A stretch of 43,223 bases of DNA from assembly GCA_963618015.1 (NCBI GenBank), contig CAVEQS010000024.1, positions 1 through 43,223 on the forward strand, given 5' to 3'. Every line of letters starts with the position of its first letter. Position 1 is the first letter of the stretch. Shown here in pieces: positions 24,200 to 31,654 of the stretch. The notes under the pieces are model-generated. The model was not told the origin of the DNA. It saw nothing but the letters and a program-made list of their open reading frames with translations, and did not search any database. The DNA is from Apopatocola sp963618015 (GTDB taxonomy: Bacteria > Bacillota > Clostridia > Oscillospirales > Oscillospiraceae). A program made the position numbers and the translations under genes.

Positions 24200-24228
24200 A
24201 CCCTATGAGAAACGCCCGGAAAATATGT
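24200..24228 (-). promoter_or_regulatory. candidate sigmaE promoter of sipL
   Basis: On the minus strand ACATATT (24228-24222) and CATAGGGT (24207-24200) are separated by 14 bases. This resembles the B. subtilis sigmaE consensus (kmATATT, 14-15 bases, CATACAhT), with mismatches at the first -35 base and in the variable -10 part. The start would give a leader of about 25 bases. Confidence 0.4.
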
Positions 24229-24290
24229 CACTCCAGCTTCAGAAGCATCCGGTAGAGAAAGCCGGGAAGCCGGATATAGATGACCTTCAT
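24228..24290 (-). CDS. spoVM: SpoVM, spore coat anchoring micro-protein
   Basis: A 20-residue gene, MKVIYIRLPGFLYRMLLKLE, preceded by a very strong RBS (GAGGAGG, 6-7 bases before ATG). SpoVM is the amphipathic peptide that recognises the curved forespore membrane and anchors SpoIVA. Against the B. subtilis peptide (26 residues, recalled), Met1, Lys2, Ile6, Leu8, Pro9, Phe11 and Leu12 are identical and Lys7 is Arg. Pro9 is the residue known to matter for localisation. The C-terminus is six residues shorter and ends in Glu. It lies downstream of rlmN-prpC-prkC-rsgA, as in B. subtilis (with rpe and thiN missing), and just before sipL. Its RBS overlaps the stop of the upstream membrane-protein gene. 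Confidence 0.8.
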   Translation of the reverse strand: MKVIYIRLPGFLYRMLLKLE

Positions 24291-24302
24291 ATACGATCCT
24301 CC

Positions 24303-24464
24303 TCAACAGCAATTTCGATTGATGCATATGCCGACGCCGATCAGACACGCGCCGAGCATGAACCACCAGAATCCCTCCGGCAGGATCTGCGAGAGCAGGA
24401 CTATGATCCCCACCGTCACGATGATCCACCCGACCGGATTTCTTCGCCGATTTCCGCGCCGCAT
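24303..24464 (-). CDS. small two-helix membrane protein of unknown function
   Basis: A 53-residue protein: basic N-terminus M-R-R-G-N-R-R-R-N, a hydrophobic stretch (about 12-27), a short turn L-P-E-G, a second hydrophobic stretch (about 31-47) and the tail N-R-N-C-C. I do not recognise a family. ATG at 24464 is chosen because GGGGGA lies 6 bases upstream; an earlier in-frame ATG at 24488 has no RBS and lies in a hairpin loop. The stop codon overlaps the RBS of spoVM, 12 bases before its ATG, so the two are likely translationally coupled. This suggests a sporulation-related role (inference). Confidence 0.6.
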   Translation of the reverse strand: MRRGNRRRNPVGWIIVTVGIIVLLSQILPEGFWWFMLGACLIGVGICINRNCC

Positions 24465-24470
24465 AAACAG

Positions 24471-24516
24471 TCCCCCGATGCGCACCATGCTTTACTACAT
24501 GATACGCACCGGGGGA
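24471..24516 (-). promoter_or_regulatory. 19-bp hairpin sequestering the RBS before the small membrane protein
   Basis: In minus-strand RNA, UCCCCCGGUGCG pairs with CGCAUCGGGGGA (one G-U), and the stem continues as UAUCAUG/CAUGGUG with G-U pairs to an 8-base loop. The 3' arm is the Shine-Dalgarno GGGGGA of the 53-residue gene. It begins 10 bases after the rsgA stop. The tail CUGUUUAUG is too U-poor for a good terminator. Confidence 0.6.
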
Positions 24517-24526
24517 TCGTATGTTC

Positions 24527-25414
24527 TTATTCGCGGACTTCCCAGTCCTTTTTCCGGTTCGCCTGTTCCCACAGACGCCGGTAGGAGTCCAGCCGGGACG
24601 GATGCACCTTTCCCTCGTCCGCCGCCGCGCGTACGGCACAGTCCGGCTCGTTCCGGTGGGTGCAGTCCGTAAACCGGCATGTGCCGAGATACGGCTCAAA
24701 CTCCGGGAAGCAGTATTGCAGCTCCGCCGGGCGAATGGATTCCATCTGCTCAATATCAAAGGAGCCGAACCCCGGCGTATCCGCAACATATCCGCCGTTC
24801 TCGAGCGCGAAGAGCTCCACATGGCGCGTTGTGTGCCGCCCGCGGCCAAGCTTCTGGCTGACCTCGCCGGTAAGAAGCGAAAGCTCTGGCGAAAGCGCGT
24901 TCAAAAGGCTGGATTTTCCGACGCCGGAGTTTCCCGTAAAAGCGCAGACCCGACCGGCCAGACGCTCAGAGAGCTCCGGCAGTCCCTCGCAGGTAACCGC
25001 GCTTGTCCGTAGCACAGGGATACCCGAGGCGGAATAGATCGCGAAAAGATCGTCGCCGGGGTCAAGATCGGCCTTGTTGATGCAGAGGAGAAAATCACAG
25101 GAATGGTGTGCGGCAAGCGCGGACACCCGGTCAATAAGAAACGGATCCGTGACCGGATTGACCGCCGCGGCAAGCATTACCATGAGATCGATGTTCGCGA
25201 CCGCGGGGCGGATGAAGTAATTCCGCCGCGGAAGAATTTCCCGCACACTGCCCGTGCCGTCCGATGAAACATCCAGCCGTACGCGGTCTCCGACAAGAGG
25301 GCTTGTGCCATCCAACCGGAACTTTCCTCTGGCGCGGCAGGTTATGAGCTCTGCACCGGTATCCACATAGTAATAGCCGCTCAGAGCCTTGATTATGCGT
25401 CCTTCCATTCGCAT
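24527..25414 (-). CDS. rsgA: ribosome small subunit-dependent GTPase RsgA
   Basis: RsgA is a circularly permuted GTPase that helps mature the 30S subunit. The 295-residue product has an OB-fold (about 1-70), G4 N-K-A-D (about 115), G1 G-N-S-G-V-G-K-S-S-L-L-N (about 170), G2/G3 R-G-R-H-T-T-R and D-T-P-G-F-G-S-F, and a C-terminal zinc knuckle C-R-F-T-D-C-T-H (C-x4-C-x-H then C). The ATG at 25414 overlaps the prkC stop as TAATG; a longer open frame upstream is rejected. Standard neighbour of prpC-prkC. Confidence 0.95.
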   Translation of the reverse strand: MRMEGRIIKALSGYYYVDTGAELITCRARGKFRLDGTSPLVGDRVRLDVSSDGTGSVREILPRRNYFIRPAVANIDLMVMLAAAVNPVTDPFLIDRVSALAAHHSCDFLLCINKADLDPGDDLFAIYSASGIPVLRTSAVTCEGLPELSERLAGRVCAFTGNSGVGKSSLLNALSPELSLLTGEVSQKLGRGRHTTRHVELFALENGGYVADTPGFGSFDIEQMESIRPAELQYCFPEFEPYLGTCRFTDCTHRNEPDCAVRAAADEGKVHPSRLDSYRRLWEQANRKKDWEVRE

Positions 25415-27138
25415 TACTCGACGTTCGGATCCTGTGTCGGAACCGGAGAGGGCGATGGTGTCGGCGTCGTTTCGGGACCGAGCGAGATTTGCAGATAGAT
25501 CTTGGAGTATGCGGGGATCTCCGTTCCCGCCTCGACGGTCTGGCTTACCACATAGTTTTCCGGGATCGTGCTGTTGTAAACATAGCTTACGGAAACGAGC
25601 GTCAGCGGCGCACCGGCAAGCTCCGCCTCCGCCGTGGCATAGTCCTTGCCGACGAGATACGGCATGATGACCGTTTCGGTTTTGGCGCCCTGGCTGATCG
25701 TCAGATAGACCGTCGCACCAGCCGGAAGCTTTTCGCCCGGCGAAGGGCTGATCTGCATTACGCAATCTGCCGCCACGTCGTCGGAATCCGAAAACGTTTT
25801 GTCCACGACAAAGCCGAGCTTTTCCAGCTCGCTCGTCGCTTCGCGGTAATCGTAATTGAGAAGATTGGGTATTTCAGTTAACATAACGCCAGTGCTCACT
25901 CGAAGCGTCACATTGATGCCATCCGAAGTCAGCATATAGCTTTTTCCGGCGTCGGGCGACTGACCGATGATGATCCCCCGTTCGACGTTCGGATCGATCT
26001 CATAAATGAGGTCAAAGTTATATTTTCCTTTGAATTCCTTGCTGTTGATGATCGTCTCGTAATTGCTGCCGACAAAATTTGGAATAGCGACGCGCTGGTT
26101 GACAACGAAGATATCGCTCAGGAAATAATTCCAGAGAAACACAGCAATGATCAATATAGCGGCCATGACACCGAAAAAGCCGGAGAGCATGCTGACACGG
26201 TGGGCGCGGCGGCGGCGGCGGATATAATCCTCCTTGCCGAGCTCCCCTGCCGTGCTGAGCGGCATAACATTCCCCTCAATCCGTTCAAGCGAGCCATTGA
26301 GCGTTTTTTGCAGTGCTTCCAGGTCGGCGACAAGTGCATCCGCCGTCTGATATCTCTCGTCGAGAGACGCATCCATCGCCTTCATCACGATCTTTTCCAG
26401 CGCCTCCGGAACGGACGGCGCGATCTCACGAAGGGGCGTTGGCACGGCGGAGAGATGCTTGAGCGCGACCGTACGGTCGTCGTCGCCGTCAAACGGCAGC
26501 TTGCCGGAGAGCATTTCGTACATGACGATGCCCAGTGAATAGATGTCGCTCCGCCCGTCCACCGGCAGGCCGCGCGCCTGCTCCGGCGAGATATAATGCA
26601 CTGAGCCGATCGCCTCGTTTTCCACGTCCGGCATTTCGGACTGAAGGTTGGCGATGCCGAAATCGGCAACTTTGATGACCCCGTCTTCCACAACGAGGAT
26701 GTTCTGCGGCTTGATGTCCCGGTGGACAATGCCCTTGCCGTGCGCGTGGCTGAGCGCCCGCGCGATCTGCAATGAGAAATCCACCGTCTGCGCCGCATCC
26801 AGCGGGCCATGCTCCTGAAGATACTGCTTGAGCGTGACACCGTCGACCAGTTCCATGACGATATATTCCACGTGATCGCTGCGGCTGACGTCGTATACAC
26901 CGACGATGTTCGGATGACTCAGCTTGGCGATCGCCTGCGATTCCGTCTGGAAGCGGCGGCGGAACTTCTCGTTCTTTGCAAGCTCCGGCCGCATGATTTT
27001 CACCGCTACATAGCGGTTGAGCCGGTGGCACATCGCTTTATATACGACCGCCATGCCGCCACTGCCGATTAGCTCTACGAGCTCATACCGGCCGTCAAGC
27101 ATCATGCCGCGGTATTTGTCCTGATTTTTTGTATCCAT
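25414..27138 (-). CDS. prkC: Stk1-family PASTA Ser/Thr kinase PrkC
   Basis: A eukaryotic-type membrane kinase that senses muropeptides or lipid II and, in Bacillus spores, triggers germination. The 574 residues include the kinase domain (about 15-275) with G-S-G-G-M-A, Lys47, H-R-D-I-K-P-Q-N (Asp141) and D-F-G (Asp159); a basic juxtamembrane stretch R-R-R-R-A-H-R; a membrane helix (about 320-341); and three PASTA domains (about 350-550). It ends in a Thr/Pro/Ser-rich tail. ATG at 27138 is chosen because GGGGGA is 5 bases upstream; an ATG at 27159 overlapping prpC lacks an RBS. It follows its phosphatase prpC. Confidence 0.95.
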   Translation of the reverse strand: MDTKNQDKYRGMMLDGRYELVELIGSGGMAVVYKAMCHRLNRYVAVKIMRPELAKNEKFRRRFQTESQAIAKLSHPNIVGVYDVSRSDHVEYIVMELVDGVTLKQYLQEHGPLDAAQTVDFSLQIARALSHAHGKGIVHRDIKPQNILVVEDGVIKVADFGIANLQSEMPDVENEAIGSVHYISPEQARGLPVDGRSDIYSLGIVMYEMLSGKLPFDGDDDRTVALKHLSAVPTPLREIAPSVPEALEKIVMKAMDASLDERYQTADALVADLEALQKTLNGSLERIEGNVMPLSTAGELGKEDYIRRRRRAHRVSMLSGFFGVMAAILIIAVFLWNYFLSDIFVVNQRVAIPNFVGSNYETIINSKEFKGKYNFDLIYEIDPNVERGIIIGQSPDAGKSYMLTSDGINVTLRVSTGVMLTEIPNLLNYDYREATSELEKLGFVVDKTFSDSDDVAADCVMQISPSPGEKLPAGATVYLTISQGAKTETVIMPYLVGKDYATAEAELAGAPLTLVSVSYVYNSTIPENYVVSQTVEAGTEIPAYSKIYLQISLGPETTPTPSPSPVPTQDPNVE

Positions 27139-27155
27139 ATCGTTCCCCCGTAGGT

Positions 27156-27887
27156 TCATCGGCGCACAAGCGCCAGCGTGACGTTGTCAGGCGCGCCGCG
27201 TTCCAACGCCATGCGCAAAAGCTCGCGGCAGACCACATCGTCATCCGAATTTGCCAGAAGAAGAGATTCCATTTCTCCGGAGCTCACAAGATTGCTCAGC
27301 CCGTCGGAGCAAAGCAGCAGCGCATCACCGGAGCGGATGTCCAGCCGGAAAATGTCGCTGCGAATGGTTCGTTCCAAGCCGACGGCGCGCATGATCACGT
27401 TCTTTCGCGGGTGTGAGCGTGCCTCTTCCTCCGTGATCAGTCCGCGGTCGACCATGTTCTGTACAAGCGAATGATCGCGCGTTACCTGCTGAAGCTGGCC
27501 GTCCGCCAGCCAATAGCACCGGCTGTCGCCAATGTTGACGACCGTGGCATCATCCGGCCGCACGAGCGCGGCCACGAGCGTTGTACCCATGCCGCGGCAG
27601 CTATCGTCGCGAAAGGCACGGTCATACACCTTGGCATTGGCGTATGCCGTCGCTTCGCGCAATATCTGCGTGGCCTCCGACGTCGGTTCGGAACGAAGCA
27701 TATCCTCTGCGTACTGCATAAACGAGTCTGCGGCGATCGTCGAGGCGATCTCCCCGCCATGTACGCCGCCCATACCGTCACACAGTGCCGCGAGAACATA
27801 TTCGCCGTTCGGCGCTATGCTCAGATGGTAGGAGTCCTGATTGACGGAACGTACTTTTCCCTTGTCGGTAATACCGAAAGCGTTCAT
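27156..27887 (-). CDS. prpC: PP2C-family protein phosphatase PrpC
   Basis: A metal-dependent Ser/Thr phosphatase that reverses PrkC phosphorylation. The 243-residue protein has motif T-D-K-G-K-V-R-S-V-N-Q-D (about 7-18), L-C-D-G-M-G-G-V-H-G-G-E (about 36-47), G-T-T-L-V-A, N-I-G-D-S-R-C-Y (about 115-122), L-L-C-S-D-G-L-S-N (about 190-198) and D-N-V-T (about 234). Metal-binding Asp residues are all present. It overlaps rlmN at its start (ATGA). Confidence 0.95.
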   Translation of the reverse strand: MNAFGITDKGKVRSVNQDSYHLSIAPNGEYVLAALCDGMGGVHGGEIASTIAADSFMQYAEDMLRSEPTSEATQILREATAYANAKVYDRAFRDDSCRGMGTTLVAALVRPDDATVVNIGDSRCYWLADGQLQQVTRDHSLVQNMVDRGLITEEEARSHPRKNVIMRAVGLERTIRSDIFRLDIRSGDALLLCSDGLSNLVSSGEMESLLLANSDDDVVCRELLRMALERGAPDNVTLALVRR

Positions 27888-28933
27888 TTTGCTTCCCTCG
27901 TCATTTTGCGGCGAAGCTGCCCGCAGGATGCGTCCACATCGCTGCCAAGACGCCGCCGTATGGTCGTGTTGACTCCATTCTTCGTAAGTATATTCACAAA
28001 CCGTTTGAGATTCTCCGGTTTGGATGGCTCAAAGCTGCGCTCATCCACATGGTTGAGCGGGATGAGATTGACGTGCGCCGCGAGCGGCTTTACCCGCCGG
28101 GCGAGCAGCTCCGCCTGCTCCGGCGAGTCGTTCACGCCGTCGATCATCGCGTATTCAAACGATATGCGGCGGCCGGTTTTGTCGTAATAGGCTTTGCATT
28201 TGCGGAAAAGCTCGTCCACGCCGCGGCCGCGGTTGGCCGGCATGATGCGGCTGCGCGTCTCGTCGTCCGGCGCATGCAGCGATACGGAAAGCGTGATTTG
28301 CAGATCACGAGCAGCAAGATCGTCAAAGCGTTCCGTCAATCCGCAGGTGGAGAGCGAGATGTGGCGCATGCTGATATTGCGTCCCTCCGGGTGGTTGATG
28401 AGCTCTAAGAAACGCATGACGGTATCGAAATTATCCAGCGGCTCACCAATGCCCATTAGAACGATATGGGAAACCGGCAGGCCGGATTCTTTCTCGGAAA
28501 AAAGCACCTCGTCAAGCATCTCCGAAGGTGTGAGATTCCGCACCAGACCGCCGATAGTCGAAGCGCAGAAAGCGCACCCCTGCCGGCAGCCGACCTGTGA
28601 GGAGATGCAGACGGTGTTTCCGTAATGATACCGCATAACGACCGTTTCCACGGCATTGCCGTCCTGCAGCTCCCAGAGGAACTTGATCGTCCCGTCCTCG
28701 GCGGACTGCTGCTTTTTCAGCACCCGCGGCGCAGAGAGCGTGCAGCGCTCGGAAAGCTCCTGCCGGAGTGCACGCGGAACGTTTGTCATTTCATCCCACG
28801 ACCCGCAGCCGGAGGAAAACCAGCGAAAGAGCTGTTTTGCCCGGTAGGCCGGCTGTCCGAGTGAGCGAAGGTACTCCGCCAACTCATCCGGGAGCATGGA
28901 TTTAATATCGATTTTTTCGCTTAAATCAGCCAT
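27884..28933 (-). CDS. rlmN: dual-specificity 23S rRNA/tRNA adenine-C2 methyltransferase RlmN
   Basis: A radical SAM enzyme that methylates A2503 of 23S rRNA and A37 of some tRNAs. The 349 residues have the C-x3-C-x2-C cluster motif C-R-Q-G-C-A-F-C (about 116-123), G-M-G-E-P-type G-I-G-E-P-L-D-N (about 161), and a C-terminal catalytic Cys in D-A-S-C-G-Q-L (about 338). The Cfr-like variant is unlikely given context. It overlaps rsmB by 8 bases and prpC by 4. Confidence 0.95.
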   Translation of the reverse strand: MADLSEKIDIKSMLPDELAEYLRSLGQPAYRAKQLFRWFSSGCGSWDEMTNVPRALRQELSERCTLSAPRVLKKQQSAEDGTIKFLWELQDGNAVETVVMRYHYGNTVCISSQVGCRQGCAFCASTIGGLVRNLTPSEMLDEVLFSEKESGLPVSHIVLMGIGEPLDNFDTVMRFLELINHPEGRNISMRHISLSTCGLTERFDDLAARDLQITLSVSLHAPDDETRSRIMPANRGRGVDELFRKCKAYYDKTGRRISFEYAMIDGVNDSPEQAELLARRVKPLAAHVNLIPLNHVDERSFEPSKPENLKRFVNILTKNGVNTTIRRRLGSDVDASCGQLRRKMTREAK

Positions 28934-30224
28934 TTCGTCTCATGCGGCAATAGAAAAAGCCGTCCGTATCATATTCCTGCGGCAGAATGAGCCGCTGTTC
29001 TTCGCGGGTAAAGTCCGGGTGAGTGCGAAGAAATTCCTCCACTACATCTTCGTTTTCCTCGTGGAAAACGGTGCAGGTCGAATAGAGAAGTACGCCGCCC
29101 GGCCGAACACACGCGGAAAGTCCATCGACGATCCGCTTCTGTATTGCCGGAAGCCCGGCAAGCGCCTTGGGGTCTTTATAGCGGATCTCCGGTTTTTTGC
29201 GAATAACGCCCATGCCGGAGCACGGCACGTCTGCAATGACAAGATCAAAACTCTCCCGGAGCGCTTCATACGGCTTGGAGGCGTCCATCGGCGCGGTGCG
29301 GATAATTGAAACCCCCATCCGCTCGGCGTTTTCTTCCACGAGCCGGAGCTTTTTCGCATGGAGATCACAGGAGAGAATTTCCCCTTCGTTTTCCATCAGT
29401 GAGGCGCAGAGAAGGCTTTTTCCGCCGGGGGCAGAGCAGGCGTCGAGTACACGCATGCCCTTTTGCGGCGCTGCACACAAAACACTCATCGCTGCAGCGG
29501 CGTCCTGCACAAAGAACTCGCCCCGTGCAAAGCCCGGCAACGCGGCCGCATTCCCCTTATCCTCCACGCAGACGGAAACACTGGAAAGCTCGCTGGCATG
29601 GGCGTGAATCCCCGCCGCAGCGAACCGCTCCACGAGCGTCGTCGCATCACCATACCGGGCATTCACCGAAACCGTGAGCTTTGGCGCACGGTTATTTGCG
29701 GCAAAGAAAGCTGCCGCTCCGTCGTAGCCGAGTTCGGACATCATGCGTTCGCACAGCCACAACGGGTGGCTGAAGCGGATGGATAGCTCCTGCGCCGTAC
29801 TAACGTTCGGAATTTCCGGGAGCTTTTCCCGGTTTTCCGCGACACGGCGCAAAACGGCGTTCACCAGCCCCCCGGCGCGGGAGCCGGAGCGCTTCGTCTG
29901 CTCGACCGCCTCATTGACCGCCGCCGACACGGGTATTTTATCCATAAACAGGAGCTGGCAGACACTGAGCCGGAGAATATCCAGCAGGTTCGGCTCAAGC
30001 TTCGATACCGGAACGGAAGAATAGCAGCCAATGTAGAAATCACAGAGTGCCGCATTTTGCAGCACGTCCAAACAGAGCTTGGTGCAGAGCGCCGTATCGC
30101 GCTCATCAAGAGAAAACTTATCTGCCGCCGCCTGAATGGTCTGCTGCGACCAGGCATCAAATCGCCGGCAGCGGGCGAGGACATACAGCGCCGCCTCGCG
30201 GGCGCCCGATGTGCCGTTAGCCAT
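28926..30224 (-). CDS. rsmB: 16S rRNA (cytosine-967-C5)-methyltransferase RsmB
   Basis: Methylates C967 of 16S rRNA. The 432-residue protein has an N-terminal NusB-like RNA-binding domain (about 1-135) and a Rossmann methyltransferase domain with D-A-C-S-A-P-G-G-K (about 250), D-V-P-C-S-G-M-G (catalytic-loop Cys, about 328) and Y-S-T-C-T-V (second Cys, about 383). Start overlaps the fmt stop by 8 bases. Confidence 0.94.
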   Translation of the reverse strand: MANGTSGAREAALYVLARCRRFDAWSQQTIQAAADKFSLDERDTALCTKLCLDVLQNAALCDFYIGCYSSVPVSKLEPNLLDILRLSVCQLLFMDKIPVSAAVNEAVEQTKRSGSRAGGLVNAVLRRVAENREKLPEIPNVSTAQELSIRFSHPLWLCERMMSELGYDGAAAFFAANNRAPKLTVSVNARYGDATTLVERFAAAGIHAHASELSSVSVCVEDKGNAAALPGFARGEFFVQDAAAAMSVLCAAPQKGMRVLDACSAPGGKSLLCASLMENEGEILSCDLHAKKLRLVEENAERMGVSIIRTAPMDASKPYEALRESFDLVIADVPCSGMGVIRKKPEIRYKDPKALAGLPAIQKRIVDGLSACVRPGGVLLYSTCTVFHEENEDVVEEFLRTHPDFTREEQRLILPQEYDTDGFFYCRMRRNG

Positions 30225-31140
30225 CCGCTTTCATCGGGTGGCCAAGCAGGAATGCCGCAGCGCTCATGCGTTTCTTCCCCGCTGCCTGCACCTCGGTGAG
30301 ACAAAGGGTCTGTCCGCCGCCGCAGGCAACTTCGATACCCGCTTTTCCCGCAGAGACGATCTTTCCGGGCGCAAGTGCGGTTTTCGTATCCGTATACTCT
30401 GCGCCGAACACACGGAAGGAAATTCCGCCGAGCTCCGCCGTGGCGACCGGCCACGGGTCCAGACCACAGATGTGCTTTACGATCTCCCTCGGCGTTTTAT
30501 TCCAGTCGATCGGGCACATATCCTTGTTGAGCATTTTTGTATAGGTGGCGTCCGCCTCGTTCTGCGGTGTGCGGACGATATCGCCTCGTTCGATCTTGTG
30601 AACGGTTTCCACCAAAAGCTCTGCGCCGAGCATTTTCAGCCGGTCGAAAAGCTGGCCGGACGTTTCAAATTCGCCGATCTCCGTTTCGCGTGCAGCGATC
30701 ACATCGCCGGCATCCATGGCCGCGGCCATGTACTGCACCGATACGCCGGTCTTTTTGTCTCCGTTGAGCACCGCCCACTGGATTGGCGCAGCGCCGCGGT
30801 ATTTCGGCAGAAGCGAGCCGTGAACGTTGATGCTGCCATACGTTGCCACATCAAGAAACGCCTGTGGCAAAATGCGGCCGTACGCTACGACCACCAGAAG
30901 CTCCGGCACAAGCGTGCGAAGCAGCTCCGTTGCCGCGCCGTCCTTGAACGTTACCGGCTGATACACGGGAATACCGCGCTCCACGGCCAGCATTTTCACC
31001 GGAGAAAAGCTCTCCTGCATGCCGCGTCCCCGCGGCTTGTCCGGCTGCGTAAAAACTGCGGCAACATCCTCACCGGCTTCGAGAAGCGCACGCAGCGATT
31101 CCTCCGCGAAGTCCGGCGTACCCATAAAAACGATTCTCAT
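30217..31140 (-). CDS. fmt: methionyl-tRNA formyltransferase
   Basis: Formylates initiator Met-tRNA using 10-formyl-tetrahydrofolate. The 307-residue product has an N-terminal formyltransferase domain with I-N-V-H-G-S-L-L-P-K-Y-R-G-A-A-P-I-Q-W (catalytic Asn/His, about 107-124) and a C-terminal domain with D-P-W-P-V-A (about 230). It is coupled to def by an ATGA overlap; def and fmt perform opposite ends of the formylation cycle. Confidence 0.96.
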   Translation of the reverse strand: MRIVFMGTPDFAEESLRALLEAGEDVAAVFTQPDKPRGRGMQESFSPVKMLAVERGIPVYQPVTFKDGAATELLRTLVPELLVVVAYGRILPQAFLDVATYGSINVHGSLLPKYRGAAPIQWAVLNGDKKTGVSVQYMAAAMDAGDVIAARETEIGEFETSGQLFDRLKMLGAELLVETVHKIERGDIVRTPQNEADATYTKMLNKDMCPIDWNKTPREIVKHICGLDPWPVATAELGGISFRVFGAEYTDTKTALAPGKIVSAGKAGIEVACGGGQTLCLTEVQAAGKKRMSAAAFLLGHPMKADG

Positions 31141-31649
31141 TCTTTATCGTCCCCGCCGTAAAGCTCTTCCATTTCCTCGTCTGTGTACATATGCGTCGCG
31201 CGGTCGGTAAAGAGAATGCCGTCGAGATGATCGATCTCGTGGCAGAAGCAGCGAGCCGTAAGGCCGGTGCCTTCGACCTCAAACGTGTTGCCGTTTCGGT
31301 CCTGCGCGCGGACTTTGACGCGGTTCGGGCGCTTTACGACGCCGTACTGCTCCGGCAGACTCAGGCAGCCCTCGCCGCCCTCCTGCTCGCCGTCTCGCTC
31401 AATGATCTCGGGATTCACGAGCTCGATAAAATACTCGTCCTCCCCTTCCGGGACATTGGTTTCCATCACGATGCAGGCGCGGCGGATGATGCCGACCTGC
31501 GGCGCGGCAAGGCCGACGCCGTTTGCCTGCGCGAGCGTTTCCTTCATATCGTCCAGAAGCTGATGCAGGCGCGCATCGAATGCCGTGTACGGACGGCAGA
31601 CCTTTCGCAGCGCGGGGTTTTCTTCGGTAAGAATATTTCTAAGCGCCAT
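31137..31649 (-). CDS. def: peptide deformylase
   Basis: Removes the formyl group from nascent proteins. The 170-residue metalloenzyme has motif 1 G-V-G-L-A-A-P-Q-V-G (about 44-53), motif 2 E-G-C-L-S-L-P (metal Cys, about 97-103) and motif 3 C-H-E-I-D-H-L-D-G (about 138-146). ATG at 31649 is preferred over a GTG at 31658 that overlaps the priA stop, because GGAG lies 8 bases before the ATG and the product then starts M-A-L-R-N-I as family members do. An acidic tail E-E-M-E-E-L-Y-G-G-D-D-K-E follows. Confidence 0.95.
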   Translation of the reverse strand: MALRNILTEENPALRKVCRPYTAFDARLHQLLDDMKETLAQANGVGLAAPQVGIIRRACIVMETNVPEGEDEYFIELVNPEIIERDGEQEGGEGCLSLPEQYGVVKRPNRVKVRAQDRNGNTFEVEGTGLTARCFCHEIDHLDGILFTDRATHMYTDEEMEELYGGDDKE

Positions 31650-31654
31650 AGTAT

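Noticed and set aside
24169..24849. Upstream extension of sipL to a 726-residue protein
   Set aside because: The extra residues are basic and low in family features and run through spoVM, the small membrane protein gene and part of rsgA; ATG at 24168 has a proper RBS.
25415..25765. Upstream extension of rsgA to 412 residues
   Set aside because: The extension is a wrong-frame reading of prkC PASTA repeats; RsgA proteins start at the OB-fold seen from 25414.
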